The position numbers and the translations under genes are program-made. Below are positions 1 through 9,339 of a DNA stretch of 53,125 nucleotides, in pieces. Each line of letters opens with the position of its first letter. Within the stretch, counting starts at the first letter, position 1. Below the pieces are notes generated by a model. It worked only from the letters and a program-made list of their open reading frames with translations, made no database searches and had not been told where the DNA came from. Where the stretch lies: assembly GCA_016936455.1 (NCBI GenBank), contig JAFGXV010000040.1, positions 1 through 53,125 on the forward strand, given 5' to 3'. This stretch comes from Desulfuromonadaceae bacterium (GTDB lineage: Bacteria; Desulfobacterota; Desulfuromonadia; Desulfuromonadales; Desulfuromonadaceae).

Positions 1-1605
1 CCCCTGATCGACCGGGTGCTGGCTGATCCCGATCCCTGGCTGATCCGGCTGGTACCAATCACCGTGATCGGCTTGGCGCTGCTCAAAGGCGGGTCGCGCT
101 ATGTCCAGGAGTACTTTATCAAAACAGCCGGGCAGATGGTGGTGCAGGATCTGCGTAACAACCTCTACCAGCACTGCCTGCAGCTTTCCATGGGTTTTTT
201 CTCGAAAACGCCGTCACCGGCACTGGTGTCACGCGTCATCAACGATGTCGGCATGCTGCAGAAGTCATCGGCGGATGAAGTGGTGGCCTTTGTCCGGGAA
301 AGCCTGACGCTGGTGGGCATGGTGGGCCTGTTGTTCTACAACGACTGGCGCTTGGCTTTGGTGGCGTTTGTCGTGCTGCCGCTGACGGTCGTGCCGGCGA
401 GCTATATCGGGCGACGCATTAAAAAATACATCCAGAAGAGTTTGGCCAATATCGGTAATCTGACGGGCATTCTGCAGGAATCGTTCAGCGGTATCAAGGT
501 TGTCAAGGCGTTTGGCACCGAAGGGGCCGAGCAGGAGAAATTCGAAACCGAAAACCGGCTGTATTACCGCCGACTGGCTAAAATCATTCGTTATGATTCC
601 GCCACGGCACCGATTGTTGAGCTGTTGTCTTCCTTCGGCGCTGCCGGAGTGGTGTGGTACGGCATCCATCGTGTCATCTCCGGTGCCATGACGCAGGGAG
701 AACTGTTCTCATTTGTTGCAGCTATGGGCATGATGTACGGGCCGATGAAGCGTTTGACCAAGACCAACAATGTGTTACAGAAGGCTATCGGCAGCGCCGA
801 ACGTGTCTTTTCGCTACTGGACCATCCGGTGGACCTGCAGGATGCGCCGGATGCGCGTGAGCTGCCGCCCGTGAGCGGGCTGGTCCGCTTTGAGCATGTG
901 GATTTTGCCTATGAAGACGATCTGGTGCTCAAGGATTTCGATCTCGAAGTGCCGCCGGGACGCATGGTGGCTCTGGTTGGTCCCAGTGGTGCCGGCAAGT
1001 CGACGGTAATCGGCCTGCTGGCGCGGTTCTATGACCCGACGCGCGGTCGTATCTGTGTCGACGGCTGGGACATCGCCGCTGTGACGCAGCAGAGCCTGAA
1101 GCGCCAGATCGCTCTGGTCGATCAGGAAACTTTCCTGTTTCATGATACCCTGGCCAACAATATCCGTTATGCCTGCCCCGATGCGACACCGGAGCAGGTC
1201 CGAGAAGCGGCGCGTCAAGCCTATGCCGACGAGTTTATCAGCCAGTTGCCCGAGGGCTATGAGACGGTGATCGGTGATCGCGGTGTGCGTTTGTCCGGCG
1301 GGCAACGCCAACGCATCTGTATTGCCCGCGCCATCCTGCGCAATGCGCCGATTTTGCTGCTGGATGAGGCGACCAGTGCCCTGGACACGGAAAGCGAAGC
1401 CGTGGTGCAGCAGGCGCTGGCCAATCTGATGAAGGGGCGTACCACCTTTGTCATTGCCCATCGCCTGTCAACGGTGATGCATGCGGACGAGATTCTGGTG
1501 CTTACTGAAGGTCGGCTGATCGAACGCGGCAGCCATGAAGAACTGCTGGCGCACAAAGGTCATTATCATAAACTCTATGCCATGCAGTTCAGGGACGAGG
1601 TCTGA
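1..1605 (+). CDS. msbA: Lipid A export ABC transporter MsbA (5' end outside window)
   Basis: Fused membrane/ATPase half-transporter that flips lipid A-core across the inner membrane. The reading frame is open from base 1, and the first codons (PLIDRVL) match the segment after TM1 of MsbA, so the N-terminus lies upstream of the window. The GTG at 16 is not the true start. The membrane domain occupies roughly the first 290 visible codons. The ATPase domain follows, with Walker A GPSGAGKST (979-1005), signature LSGGQRQR (1291-1314), Walker B ILLLDEATSALD (from 1351) and the H-loop IAHRLST. It is the first visible gene of the LPS operon, and the next ATG shares a base with its TGA. MsbA is preferred over a generic exporter because of the neighbouring lipid A/Kdo genes. 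Confidence 0.93.
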   Translation, partial: PLIDRVLADPDPWLIRLVPITVIGLALLKGGSRYVQEYFIKTAGQMVVQDLRNNLYQHCLQLSMGFFSKTPSPALVSRVINDVGMLQKSSADEVVAFVRESLTLVGMVGLLFYNDWRLALVAFVVLPLTVVPASYIGRRIKKYIQKSLANIGNLTGILQESFSGIKVVKAFGTEGAEQEKFETENRLYYRRLAKIIRYDSATAPIVELLSSFGAAGVVWYGIHRVISGAMTQGELFSFVAAMGMMYGPMKRLTKTNNVLQKAIGSAERVFSLLDHPVDLQDAPDARELPPVSGLVRFEHVDFAYEDDLVLKDFDLEVPPGRMVALVGPSGAGKSTVIGLLARFYDPTRGRICVDGWDIAAVTQQSLKRQIALVDQETFLFHDTLANNIRYACPDATPEQVREAARQAYADEFISQLPEGYETVIGDRGVRLSGGQRQRICIARAILRNAPILLLDEATSALDTESEAVVQQALANLMKGRTTFVIAHRLSTVMHADEILVLTEGRLIERGSHEELLAHKGHYHKLYAMQFRDEV

Positions 1606-2306
1606 TGGCTGTGGGCACGGCGCCACTGAACAGGGCGGTGAAGCGTACGGGGGAGTGGCTGCTGGTCAACCTGGCCCCGCTGCTGGCTGCTGGCATCATC
1701 CGTGCGTTATCGTTGCTGCTGCGCAAGGAAACCATTGGCGCCGACGCTGTGCGTCAGCGCTGGCAGGCTGACGAGCCGATGATCCTCGCGTTCTGGCACG
1801 ACCAGTTGCTGCTGATGTCCCAGGGGTACGAGGGGCCGGGATCTCAGATTTTGATCAGCGCCTCGCGTGATGGCGAACTGATTGCCCGTACCATGCGTTA
1901 TCTTGGCCAGAAGGCGGTGCGCGGTTCATCGAGCCGCGGCGGCCGTGCGGCATTCAAACAGTTGCTGCGTCTGGCTGGAGAGCCTTATGACCTGGTGATC
2001 ACACCGGATGGTCCGCGTGGCCCGCGGCACGAGATGAAAGAAGGCGTGGTGCAGTTGGCACGGTTGTCCGGGCGTCCGGTGGTGCCCATGGCCCTGGTCT
2101 GCAGCCGTGGCTACCGTTTTGCATCCTGGGATCGTTTTTTGCTTCCTTATCCTTTTGCCCGTCTGGTCTATGCCTATGGGGACCCTCTTTACTGCGGTCG
2201 CCACGATGATGTGGAACAATTTCGTGCCCGGCTGCAGGAGGCGATGAACATGAATCAACGCTGCGCTGAACAGCGTTTGGAGCGCTATGGTCTATCTGCT
2301 GTATGA
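1605..2306 (+). CDS. DUF374-family lysophospholipid acyltransferase-like protein
   Basis: A 233-residue membrane-associated protein of the DUF374 branch of the LPLAT superfamily. Family hallmarks are FWHDQLLL near residue 64, SASRDGELIA followed by VRGSSSRGG, and TPDGPRGPR near residue 140. A hydrophobic N-terminal segment (about residues 15-35) could anchor it to the inner membrane. The family is usually found beside msbA and waaA and is assumed to acylate lipid A or a lipid precursor, but the exact substrate is not established. The start overlaps the msbA stop (TGATG), so translational coupling is likely. Its 3' end overlaps waaA by 20 nt. Confidence 0.85.
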   Translation: MAVGTAPLNRAVKRTGEWLLVNLAPLLAAGIIRALSLLLRKETIGADAVRQRWQADEPMILAFWHDQLLLMSQGYEGPGSQILISASRDGELIARTMRYLGQKAVRGSSSRGGRAAFKQLLRLAGEPYDLVITPDGPRGPRHEMKEGVVQLARLSGRPVVPMALVCSRGYRFASWDRFLLPYPFARLVYAYGDPLYCGRHDDVEQFRARLQEAMNMNQRCAEQRLERYGLSAV

Positions 2307-3594
2307 TCTCATCCTGTGCCTGACGGGGTTGGTCCTGATTCCCTGCTACGCCGTTCGCGGGCTGGTGCGCGGAAAGGCGCGCCAGGGCATTCGCGAACGT
2401 TTCGGCCTGTTTGCGCCTGGCCGTCTCGATGCCCTGCGCGGCCGCTCCGTGATCTGGCTGCATGCGGTGTCCGTCGGCGAAACTCGCGCCGCTATTCCGT
2501 TGGTCAAGACCCTGCGTCAGGCCTATCCCGACGCGGCGCTGGTCCTGTCGAGCGTGACGGAAACAGGTCGTGAGATTGCTCTCGGGATCAAGGAAGTCGA
2601 TGTGACGCTGTTTTTTCCCGTCGATCTGTCCTGGGTGGTGCGGCGCGTGCTGAGCCTGGTGCGGCCGGAATTGGTACTAATTGTCGAAACTGAGCTGTGG
2701 CCTCAGTTTATCCGGCACTGTCATCGTCGCCATATCCCGGTGGTGCTGGTCAATGGCCGCATCTCCGACCGCTCCTTTCCGCGTTACCGCAAGGTGCGAC
2801 GGCTTCTGAAGCCCCTGATGCATCAGGTCTGCGGTTTCTGCATGCAGTCCGAATTGGATGCCCGGCGCATTGCCGAGCTAGGGGCTCCGCCACAGCGGAT
2901 CCAGGTCACCGGCAATCTCAAGTTTGATCTGGACGCCACTCAGCTTCCTGTCGAGACGCCGCAGCAGTTGCGGACGGAATTTGGTCTCGATGATGCAGTG
3001 CCGATCTGGGTTGCCGGCAGCACCCATGAAGGAGAAGAAGAGCGGATTGTCGCAGTCTATCAGACCCTGATAGCACAGGGGCGCAAGCTGCTGCTGATCC
3101 TGGTACCGCGCCATCCCCATCGTGTCCGTCAGGTCACCGCTCATCTCGATGCGCAAGGGCTGAGTTGGCGTTTGCGCTCCGCTCCGGTTGAGCAGACCCT
3201 GCAGTCGGGGCAGGTGTTGGTTGTGGACACCATCGGCGAGATGCTCAAGTTTTATCGCTTGGCCGAGGTGGTCTTTGTCGGGGGCAGTCTGGTTCCTGTC
3301 GGTGGCCACAATGTGCTCGAAGCCTCCCTGCTGCAAAAACCGGTGTTGTTCGGTCCGTTTATGCATAACTTTCGCGAAATTGCCGCCTGGGTGGAAAAGG
3401 CGCAGGGTTTCGGCCGCATTGAAGACGATGAAGCGTTGTTGCGTCTGATGTGCCAGTTATTCGATCAGCCGACCTTGCGTCAGCAAGCCGGACAGGACGG
3501 GTGGAAATTACTTCAGCGCCATGCCGGAGCGAGCCGGCGGACCCTTGATGCCTTGCGGCCTTGGCTGTCGCTTCCCCCTGCGGGTGGGGCATGA
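2287..3594 (+). CDS. waaA: 3-deoxy-D-manno-octulosonic acid (Kdo) transferase
   Basis: This 435-residue GT30 enzyme transfers Kdo from CMP-Kdo to the lipid A precursor at the cytoplasmic face of the inner membrane. An N-terminal hydrophobic anchor spans about residues 3-25. HAVSVGETRAAIPL contains the glutamate (E65 here) corresponding to the catalytic base in Aquifex WaaA. The second Rossmann domain carries AGSTHEGEEE and the VGGSLVPVGGHNVLEA nucleotide-binding motif. Length matches the family (about 425). It overlaps the preceding acyltransferase by 20 nt and lpxK by 4 nt (ATGA). Whether it adds one or two Kdo residues cannot be read from the sequence. Confidence 0.95.
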   Translation: MVYLLYDLILCLTGLVLIPCYAVRGLVRGKARQGIRERFGLFAPGRLDALRGRSVIWLHAVSVGETRAAIPLVKTLRQAYPDAALVLSSVTETGREIALGIKEVDVTLFFPVDLSWVVRRVLSLVRPELVLIVETELWPQFIRHCHRRHIPVVLVNGRISDRSFPRYRKVRRLLKPLMHQVCGFCMQSELDARRIAELGAPPQRIQVTGNLKFDLDATQLPVETPQQLRTEFGLDDAVPIWVAGSTHEGEEERIVAVYQTLIAQGRKLLLILVPRHPHRVRQVTAHLDAQGLSWRLRSAPVEQTLQSGQVLVVDTIGEMLKFYRLAEVVFVGGSLVPVGGHNVLEASLLQKPVLFGPFMHNFREIAAWVEKAQGFGRIEDDEALLRLMCQLFDQPTLRQQAGQDGWKLLQRHAGASRRTLDALRPWLSLPPAGGA

Positions 3595-4685
3595 AGGACC
3601 GGCTGAGCCCGTTGTATCGCCGTCTGGCGCGGGATGGCGCCAGACGGATCGGCGAGAGACTGCTGCTGGGCCTGTTATGGCCGTTGGGCTGGCTTTACGG
3701 ATGGGTGGGGTGGACCCGGGCGCGCTGCTATGCGACTGGTTTCTTGCCCTCCCAGCGTTTTCCCCGACCGGTCATCTCTGTCGGCAATCTGGCCGTCGGT
3801 GGCACCGGCAAGACGCCGGTGGTTGATTATCTGTGCACGCTGTTGATTGCCCAGGGGTTACGCGTGGCCGTGGTCAGCCGTGGCTATGGGGCCCAGTATC
3901 TCAACCGCGACACCGTGCGCATCGTCAGCGCCGGAAAGGGTCCGCTGCTGTCGGCCCGCGAGGCCGGTGATGAGCCTTTTCTGCTGGCGCAGCGCCAGCC
4001 TCAGACCGTCGTGGTGATCGCCCCGCGCCGGGCGGAGGGAATCCGGCGCGTGCTTGAGCGTTTTTCGGTCGATGTCATTGTGCTGGATGATGGTTTTCAG
4101 CATTTGGCGGTGCAGCGGGATCTCGATCTGGTGTTGCTGGATGCGCGCTGCCCCTTTGGCAACGGATCGGTCCTGCCGGCCGGTCTGCTGCGTGAACGGC
4201 GTTCAGCTCTGCAGCGGGCGGATCTGCTGTTGCTGACGCGCTGGAGTGAGGGGCTACCCGTGCCGGAATGTGGTCGCCCCGTGGTCCGGGTTGCTCAGGT
4301 GCTCGATGACGCCATTGTGGATCTGGTGGGTCAAACTGCGACCCTGTCGCAGTGTCGCAGTGGCCGCGCGGTCGCCTTTGCCGGGATTGCCCAGCCGGAG
4401 GACTTTTTTCACGCCCTGCGTGAGCAGGGGATCGAGCTGATTTCGACCCTTTGTTTTGCCGATCACAGCGATTACGATGAGCAGCGATTGCAGCAGATCC
4501 GGGACTGCTGTGCCGGGGCTGATTTTCTGTTGACGACCCAGAAGGATGCCGTCAAGCTGCGGGCCGATCAGCTGCCGATCCCCTGTTACCAGGTGGGCCT
4601 GACACTTCATGTCCATGATCAAGCGCTGTTGCGCCAGACCCTGTTCGAGCGCGTCAACCCTGGCTGTGCCGGGCCGACGTCTTAG
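3591..4685 (+). CDS. lpxK: Tetraacyldisaccharide 4'-kinase
   Basis: Phosphorylates the 4' position of the lipid A disaccharide to make lipid IVA. The P-loop is NLAVGGTGKTP around residues 65-75, followed by VVSRGYG and later DDGFQH, all LpxK signatures. The N-terminal hydrophobic stretch about residues 20-40 fits membrane association. I chose ATG 3591 (MKDRLSPLYRR, 364 residues) because it forms a 4-nt ATGA overlap with the waaA stop. An upstream in-frame TTG at 3561 would add ten unlikely residues. The order waaA-lpxK with a Trm112-like gene following is a familiar arrangement. Confidence 0.94.
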   Translation: MKDRLSPLYRRLARDGARRIGERLLLGLLWPLGWLYGWVGWTRARCYATGFLPSQRFPRPVISVGNLAVGGTGKTPVVDYLCTLLIAQGLRVAVVSRGYGAQYLNRDTVRIVSAGKGPLLSAREAGDEPFLLAQRQPQTVVVIAPRRAEGIRRVLERFSVDVIVLDDGFQHLAVQRDLDLVLLDARCPFGNGSVLPAGLLRERRSALQRADLLLLTRWSEGLPVPECGRPVVRVAQVLDDAIVDLVGQTATLSQCRSGRAVAFAGIAQPEDFFHALREQGIELISTLCFADHSDYDEQRLQQIRDCCAGADFLLTTQKDAVKLRADQLPIPCYQVGLTLHVHDQALLRQTLFERVNPGCAGPTS

Positions 4686-4696
4686 GAGAACGATCA

Positions 4697-4882
4697 ATGA
4701 TTTCACAACAATTGCAAAACTGGCTGGTTTGTCCCGCCTGCCGGGGAAAAGTGGAACTGGCGCAGACCGTCAGTGGTGATCAGCTGGTGTGCCAAGCCTG
4801 TCAACTGGCCTATCCGGTGCGCGAGGATATTCCCGTGATGCTCAAAGATGAGGCGGTTGCTGTGAAGCAGGATGGACCGTGA
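4697..4882 (+). CDS. Trm112-family zinc-ribbon protein
   Basis: A 61-residue protein with two Cys pairs, CPAC near residue 12 and CQAC near residue 34, followed by AYPVREDIPVML, the conserved Trm112/YcaR tail. It has a good ribosome binding site (AGGAGAA, 4684-4690). In other bacteria small Trm112-like genes commonly sit directly after lpxK. Their role is uncertain and may be to stabilise a methyltransferase partner. The stop overlaps the GTG of waaF (GTGA). Too short for stronger functional inference. Confidence 0.85.
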   Translation: MISQQLQNWLVCPACRGKVELAQTVSGDQLVCQACQLAYPVREDIPVMLKDEAVAVKQDGP

Positions 4883-5937
4883 AACCCACTTTTGGCCAAC
4901 TGCCGCTAAAAAAGATTCTGGTTCGGCAGACCAACTGGATCGGCGATGCGGTGATGACCACCCCGGCCATGACGGTTCTGCGGGCGCAGTATCCGGCGGC
5001 GCAGATTGTGGTGCTGGCCAACCCTTTGGTGGCGGAGCTGTTCAAGGTCCATCCGGCGGCGGATCGGGTTATCGTCTATGACAAAAAGGGTTGTCATCGG
5101 GGGCTGAAGGGGCTGTGGCGACTGACTCAACAATTGCGTCAGGAGCGCTTTGACGCGGCCGTGCTGTTGCAGAACGCCATCGAGGCGGCCCTGATTGCCT
5201 GGCTGGCCGGTATCCCCCGCCGTGCCGGCTATACGACCGATGGCCGTCGCCTGCTGCTTAATTATCCCGTTACCCTGCAGGCCGCGGACAAGCGCCGTCA
5301 TCACACGGATTACTATCTTCATCTGTTGCAGCAGCTCGGCCTGACCTTTTCGCAATCCGTCTCTCTGTCTCTGCAGTGCAGTGCGTCCGAGCGGCAGTGG
5401 GCGCGCCAGCAACTGGGCGGGGTTTCGCCGATTGCCGTGAATCCCGGTGCGGCCTACGGCAGTGCCAAACGCTGGCTTCCCGAGCGTTTTGCCGCGGTGG
5501 CCGATGCCCTGGCTGAACAGTGTCACTGTGGCATTGTGTTGACGGGCGGTCCTGGCGAGCACGAAATCGGCGCGGAGATTGAGGCCGCCATGACGGCCAA
5601 GCCGATCAACCTGATCGGTAAGACCAGCGTGCGCCAGATGATGGCGGTGCTGGCGGAAAGTCGGTTGCTGGTGACCAACGATTCCGGTCCCATGCATGTG
5701 GCAGCGGCCTTCGACGTGCCGATTGTGGCGGTGTTCGGCTCCACCGATCACACCACCACCTCACCGGCGTCGGACCGTGTCCGCATTGTGCGTAAACCGT
5801 TTGACTGTGCCCCCTGCCTCAAGCGCCAGTGTCCCACCGATCACCGCTGCATGCTGGCGATTGAAGCGGATGAGGTGATCGCTGCGGCGCTGGAGGTGCT
5901 GGAACAACAGCAGGACGTGGCCGGAGGGCGATCGTGA
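4879..5937 (+). CDS. waaF: LPS heptosyltransferase II
   Basis: This 352-residue GT9 enzyme adds the second L-glycero-D-manno-heptose to the inner core. Recognisable motifs are QTNWIGDAVMTTPA (about residues 18-31), the donor-site NPGAAYGSAKRW, TGGPGE, and NDSGPMHVAAAFDVPIVAVFGSTD with the family HVA signature. The C-terminal CAPCLKRQCP Cys cluster is typical of WaaF/WaaC. It starts at GTG 4879 overlapping the Trm112 gene stop. Its stop overlaps the GTG of the next heptosyltransferase, so the three genes are probably translationally coupled. Confidence 0.93.
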   Translation: MKPTFGQLPLKKILVRQTNWIGDAVMTTPAMTVLRAQYPAAQIVVLANPLVAELFKVHPAADRVIVYDKKGCHRGLKGLWRLTQQLRQERFDAAVLLQNAIEAALIAWLAGIPRRAGYTTDGRRLLLNYPVTLQAADKRRHHTDYYLHLLQQLGLTFSQSVSLSLQCSASERQWARQQLGGVSPIAVNPGAAYGSAKRWLPERFAAVADALAEQCHCGIVLTGGPGEHEIGAEIEAAMTAKPINLIGKTSVRQMMAVLAESRLLVTNDSGPMHVAAAFDVPIVAVFGSTDHTTTSPASDRVRIVRKPFDCAPCLKRQCPTDHRCMLAIEADEVIAAALEVLEQQQDVAGGRS

Positions 5938-6980
5938 AGATTTTGATCGTCAAGGTCAGCGCGCTGGGTGACGTGGTGCATGCGCTGCCGGTGCTGGCCC
6001 ATATCCATGCCGTCGATCCTTTTGCCGAGGTCGACTGGCTGGTGGAAGAGGGATTCAGCTCACTTTTAGCGGACCACCCCCTGATCCGCCGCGTCCTCCC
6101 GTTGCGCACCCGGCACTGGCGTTCCCAGACGCTGTTGAAGACCGTGCGCGAGGTCAGAGAGTTTGTTCGCGAGCTGCGTAGCCGGGAGTATGATCTGGTG
6201 TTCGATCTGCAGGGTAACTGTAAGAGTGGTGTCTGCACACTGTTGGCGTGCAAGCGGGACAGTTACGGCTTTGACCGTCACCAGGTGCGCGAATGGCCGA
6301 ATCTGCTGGCGACGCGTCATCATGTGGCACTGGGCTTGCAGGATCACCACATCAGCCAGCGGTTGCTGGCCGTGGTGCGCGCCGCACTGCCGTCGGCGGT
6401 TCAGGTCGCTCCGGCCGGGCCGCTGCCGGTCGTTGCTACGGCGCGTCAGCGGGTGGCGGAGCAGCTTGCGGATTTTGCCTTCAGCGGGCCACTGGTGGTC
6501 GGGGTCTACGGCACCACCTGGCAGACCAAACTGTGGGATCTTGCACTGTGGCAGGAACTGGTTCAACGCCTCCATGCCGAGCGGGGTCTGCGGGTTGTGC
6601 TGACTTGGGGCAATGAAGAAGAAAAACGGGCGGTTGAGGCGATTGCCGCAGCCGCGGGGGCGCAGGCGGCACTGGTCTGGCCGCGCGGCTCGTTGCAGGA
6701 GCTTGTTGCCCTGATGGACCGTGCTGACCTAGTCGTAGGTTGTGATACCGGCCCCATCCACATCGCGGCCGCCGTCGGCACGGCAACGGTGTCCCTCTAT
6801 CGGGTGACGGACGCCCGGCGCAACGGTCCGGAGGGCGAGCTGCACGACCGGTTGCAGGTCCCGCTGGAGTGCTCGCCCTGCCTGCGCAAACAATGCGACG
6901 AGGACGCCTCCTGCCGCCGCGCCATCCCGGTTGCGACGGTTTATGAGGCCATTGTCCGGCGGTTGTCCAACCCCATCTAA
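5934..6980 (+). CDS. waaC: LPS heptosyltransferase I
   Basis: This 348-residue GT9 enzyme predicted to attach the first heptose to Kdo. The N-terminus MKILIVKVSALGDVVHALPV is the classic WaaC opening. The C-terminal lobe has VVGCDTGPIHIAAAVGTATVSLYRVTD and a CSPCLRKQCDEDASCRR cysteine segment. GTG start overlaps waaF (GTGA). The order waaF then waaC followed by gmhA puts heptose precursor synthesis and transfer in one transcript. WaaC rather than WaaF is assigned from the N-terminal LGDVVHALP motif. Confidence 0.9.
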   Translation: MKILIVKVSALGDVVHALPVLAHIHAVDPFAEVDWLVEEGFSSLLADHPLIRRVLPLRTRHWRSQTLLKTVREVREFVRELRSREYDLVFDLQGNCKSGVCTLLACKRDSYGFDRHQVREWPNLLATRHHVALGLQDHHISQRLLAVVRAALPSAVQVAPAGPLPVVATARQRVAEQLADFAFSGPLVVGVYGTTWQTKLWDLALWQELVQRLHAERGLRVVLTWGNEEEKRAVEAIAAAAGAQAALVWPRGSLQELVALMDRADLVVGCDTGPIHIAAAVGTATVSLYRVTDARRNGPEGELHDRLQVPLECSPCLRKQCDEDASCRRAIPVATVYEAIVRRLSNPI

Positions 6981-6989
6981 AGGAACATC

Positions 6990-7565
6990 ATGCAGAGAAA
7001 AATACAGCACCATTTTGACTGTCATGTGCAAACGATCCGCTGGGCGGCCGACGCCCTCAGTGGGGAGATTCAACGCTGCGTCGAACTCCTGTGTCAGACC
7101 CTGCGGCGGGGCAATAAAGTGCTGATCATGGGCAACGGCGGCAGCGCGGCGGATTCCCAGCATTTCGCCGCCGAGCTGGTGGGCCGCTTCCTGAAAAACC
7201 GGGCGGCTCTGCCAGCCATCGCCTTAACCACGGACACCTCGATTCTGACGGCCGTGGGCAATGATTTCGGCTTTGATCAGGTGTTTTCCCGCCAGGTCGA
7301 GGCGTTGGCGGTCGAAGGCGATGTGGTGATCGGTATTTCCACCAGCGGCCACTCGGAAAATGTGCGCCGGGCCCTGCAGCTGGCGCGTGAAAAAAACTGT
7401 TCAACCGTGGCCCTGCTCGGGCGTGACGGGGGCGTGATCGCTTCCGAGGTCGATCAGGCGCTCACCGTGGCGGTGCAGGAGACCCCGTTTATCCAGGAAA
7501 CCCACCTGACCATCATTCATCTGCTGTGTGATCTGGTGGAGCAGGAGCTGTTCGGTCAGGCGTAA
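6990..7565 (+). CDS. gmhA: Sedoheptulose-7-phosphate isomerase
   Basis: This 191-residue SIS-domain enzyme converts sedoheptulose 7-phosphate to D-glycero-D-manno-heptose 7-phosphate, the first step of ADP-heptose synthesis. It shows MGNGGSAADSQHFAAELVGR (phosphate loop plus the catalytic Glu region), ALTTDTS, GISTSGHSENV and the C-terminal QETHLTIIH containing the conserved catalytic His. Length is normal. An AAAGGAACATC ribosome binding site precedes ATG 6990. The stop overlaps the next start. HldE, the next enzyme of the pathway, is encoded at 21478-22938. Confidence 0.95.
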   Translation: MQRKIQHHFDCHVQTIRWAADALSGEIQRCVELLCQTLRRGNKVLIMGNGGSAADSQHFAAELVGRFLKNRAALPAIALTTDTSILTAVGNDFGFDQVFSRQVEALAVEGDVVIGISTSGHSENVRRALQLAREKNCSTVALLGRDGGVIASEVDQALTVAVQETPFIQETHLTIIHLLCDLVEQELFGQA

Positions 7566-8221
7566 TGGAGCACCTTTCCGCCCAGCAATTTCAGCACCTG
7601 CTGGCCTCTTCACGGCTGGTTGAAGAGGATGGCTACGGCCCGAAGGTACTGCGGACACCGTCCGGGCAGATCGTCAAGATCTTCCGGCGCAAGCGGTTGC
7701 TCTCTAGTGCGCTGTTTCTGTCCTATGCGCGCCGTTTTGCGCGGAATGCCCGCCGTTTGTACCGGCTGGGCGTTCCGACCATCACCGTCCGCCGTCTGGC
7801 GAGCTGCCGTGAACCGAAGCGGCAGCTGGTCTGGTACGATCCTCTGCCCGGAACCACCTTGCGCGACTGGTGCCGGGAGCACCCTCCCGAAAGCCTGATG
7901 CCGGAATTGGGCGCCTTTGTGGCACAGCTGCATGAACGGGGGGTATTGTTCCGTTCCTTGCACTGGGGGAATATCATCGTCAGCGCGCAGGGAACTTTGG
8001 GCTTGATCGATATCGCGGATATCCGCTTTTACCGCCGGCCGCTGACCCTGTCGCAGCGGCAGCGCAATTTTCAACATCTACTCCGTTATGCCGAGGACTG
8101 CCGACTGTTTCACCGGTTTGCCGAAGGGTTCTGGGCCGGCTATCTGGCGCACAGCCGTCTCGCCCCGCAGGACGGTCGGACGTTGCAGGCCGCGGTCACG
8201 TCATGTCAAGGGCAACACTGA
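7565..8221 (+). CDS. LPS core kinase-like protein (toluene-tolerance/WapQ-like)
   Basis: This 218-residue protein of the LPS kinase superfamily resembles proteins annotated as toluene tolerance protein or WapQ in Pseudomonas. The N-lobe has YGPKVLRTPSGQIVKIFRRK with a candidate ATP-binding lysine. In the catalytic loop, where protein kinases have HxDxxxxN, this protein reads FRSLHWGN (residues 129-136). The Asn is kept but the catalytic Asp is Ser131. A DFG-like LIDIAD follows about 18 residues later. It lies between gmhA and waaG with start and stop overlaps, so a role in core heptose phosphorylation is likely but activity is uncertain. Confidence 0.75.
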   Translation: MEHLSAQQFQHLLASSRLVEEDGYGPKVLRTPSGQIVKIFRRKRLLSSALFLSYARRFARNARRLYRLGVPTITVRRLASCREPKRQLVWYDPLPGTTLRDWCREHPPESLMPELGAFVAQLHERGVLFRSLHWGNIIVSAQGTLGLIDIADIRFYRRPLTLSQRQRNFQHLLRYAEDCRLFHRFAEGFWAGYLAHSRLAPQDGRTLQAAVTSCQGQH

Positions 8222-9339
8222 TGAAGCTGGCTTTTACCCTGTTCAAGTATTTTCCCTACGGCGGTCTGCAACGCGACTGCATGCGGATCGCCGAAGAGTG
8301 TGTCCGGCGCGGGCATGAGGTGGATATTTTTACCCTGCAGGCCCAGGGGCAGGCCCCTGAAGGGACGACGCTGAAAGTGCTGCCCCAGCATGCCGCCCAT
8401 AATTACAAACGCTACGAGCAGTTTGCCGAGCAGGTGAAGGCGCTGGTTGATGCCGAACAGTACCGGGGCGTGGTGGGTTTCAACAAGATGCCCTATCTGG
8501 ATCTCTATTATGCCGCTGATCCCTGTTATGCCGCCAAGGCGCTTTCACGCAGCTGGTTCTATCGTCACCTGGGGCGTACCCGTAGCTTTCTGGCTGCTGA
8601 GCGCGCGGTTTTCGGCCCCGAGTCGTCGACCCATGCCCTGTTGATCTCGCCGCAGGAGCAGCAGCAGTTTGAGCGGCTTTACGGCACCGACCCGAAACGC
8701 CTGCACATGCTGCCCCCCGGCATTCAGCGCGATCGCCTGGCGCCGGACAACTATGAGCAGCTGCGGGCGGACAAGCGGCGCGAACTGGGATTGACGACGG
8801 AGCAGAAGATGCTGCTGATGGTCGGGTCCGGCTTCAAGACCAAGGGGTTGGATCGCAGCCTGCGGGCCATTGCCGCCCTCCCGCAATCCCTGCGGCAGCA
8901 GGTGCGCCTGTTCGTCGTGGGCCAGGACAATATCCGGCCGTTTCAGCGCATGGCGCGATCGCTGGGGGTGGCGGATCAGTTCCAGTTTCTCGGTGGACGG
9001 GATGACGTGGCGCAGCTGCTGTTTGCCGCAGACCTGCTGCTCCATCCGGCCTACCGGGAAAACACCGGGACCGTGCTGCTTGAGGCCGTTGCGGCCACCC
9101 TGCCGCTGCTGGTGACCGAAACGTGCGGTTACAGTTTTCACATCAAGGCCGCGCAGTGCGGGGTGGTGTTGAGTGAGCCGTTCTCCCAGTCGCAGATGAA
9201 TGGCCGATTGCTGGAGATGTTGACGCAGCCGCAACGCGAACGGTGGCGAACCAATGCCCGAAACTATATCGAGGCCAATGATCTCTTCAGCATGCCGCAA
9301 AAGGCGGCGGACTGGATCGAGCAGGTGTTGTCGTGCTGA
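8221..9339 (+). CDS. waaG: LPS core glucosyltransferase I (WaaG-like)
   Basis: GT4-family retaining glycosyltransferase predicted to add the first outer-core hexose to HepII. I chose ATG 8221 (372 residues) because MKLAFTLFKYFPYGGLQRDCMRIA aligns with the WaaG N-terminus (LYKYFPFGGLQRD) and the codon overlaps the upstream TGA. An in-frame ATG at 8203 adds only six residues. The C-terminal donor domain contains GSGFKTKGLDR, and HPAYRENTGTVLLEAVA is the EX7E-type motif. The order gmhA-kinase-waaG-waaP supports the call. Sugar specificity cannot be confirmed from sequence. Confidence 0.91.
   Translation: MKLAFTLFKYFPYGGLQRDCMRIAEECVRRGHEVDIFTLQAQGQAPEGTTLKVLPQHAAHNYKRYEQFAEQVKALVDAEQYRGVVGFNKMPYLDLYYAADPCYAAKALSRSWFYRHLGRTRSFLAAERAVFGPESSTHALLISPQEQQQFERLYGTDPKRLHMLPPGIQRDRLAPDNYEQLRADKRRELGLTTEQKMLLMVGSGFKTKGLDRSLRAIAALPQSLRQQVRLFVVGQDNIRPFQRMARSLGVADQFQFLGGRDDVAQLLFAADLLLHPAYRENTGTVLLEAVAATLPLLVTETCGYSFHIKAAQCGVVLSEPFSQSQMNGRLLEMLTQPQRERWRTNARNYIEANDLFSMPQKAADWIEQVLSC

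Noticed and set aside
814-1461. Minus-strand frame over msbA
   Set aside because: Antisense shadow of the ATPase domain. No motif and no ribosome binding site.
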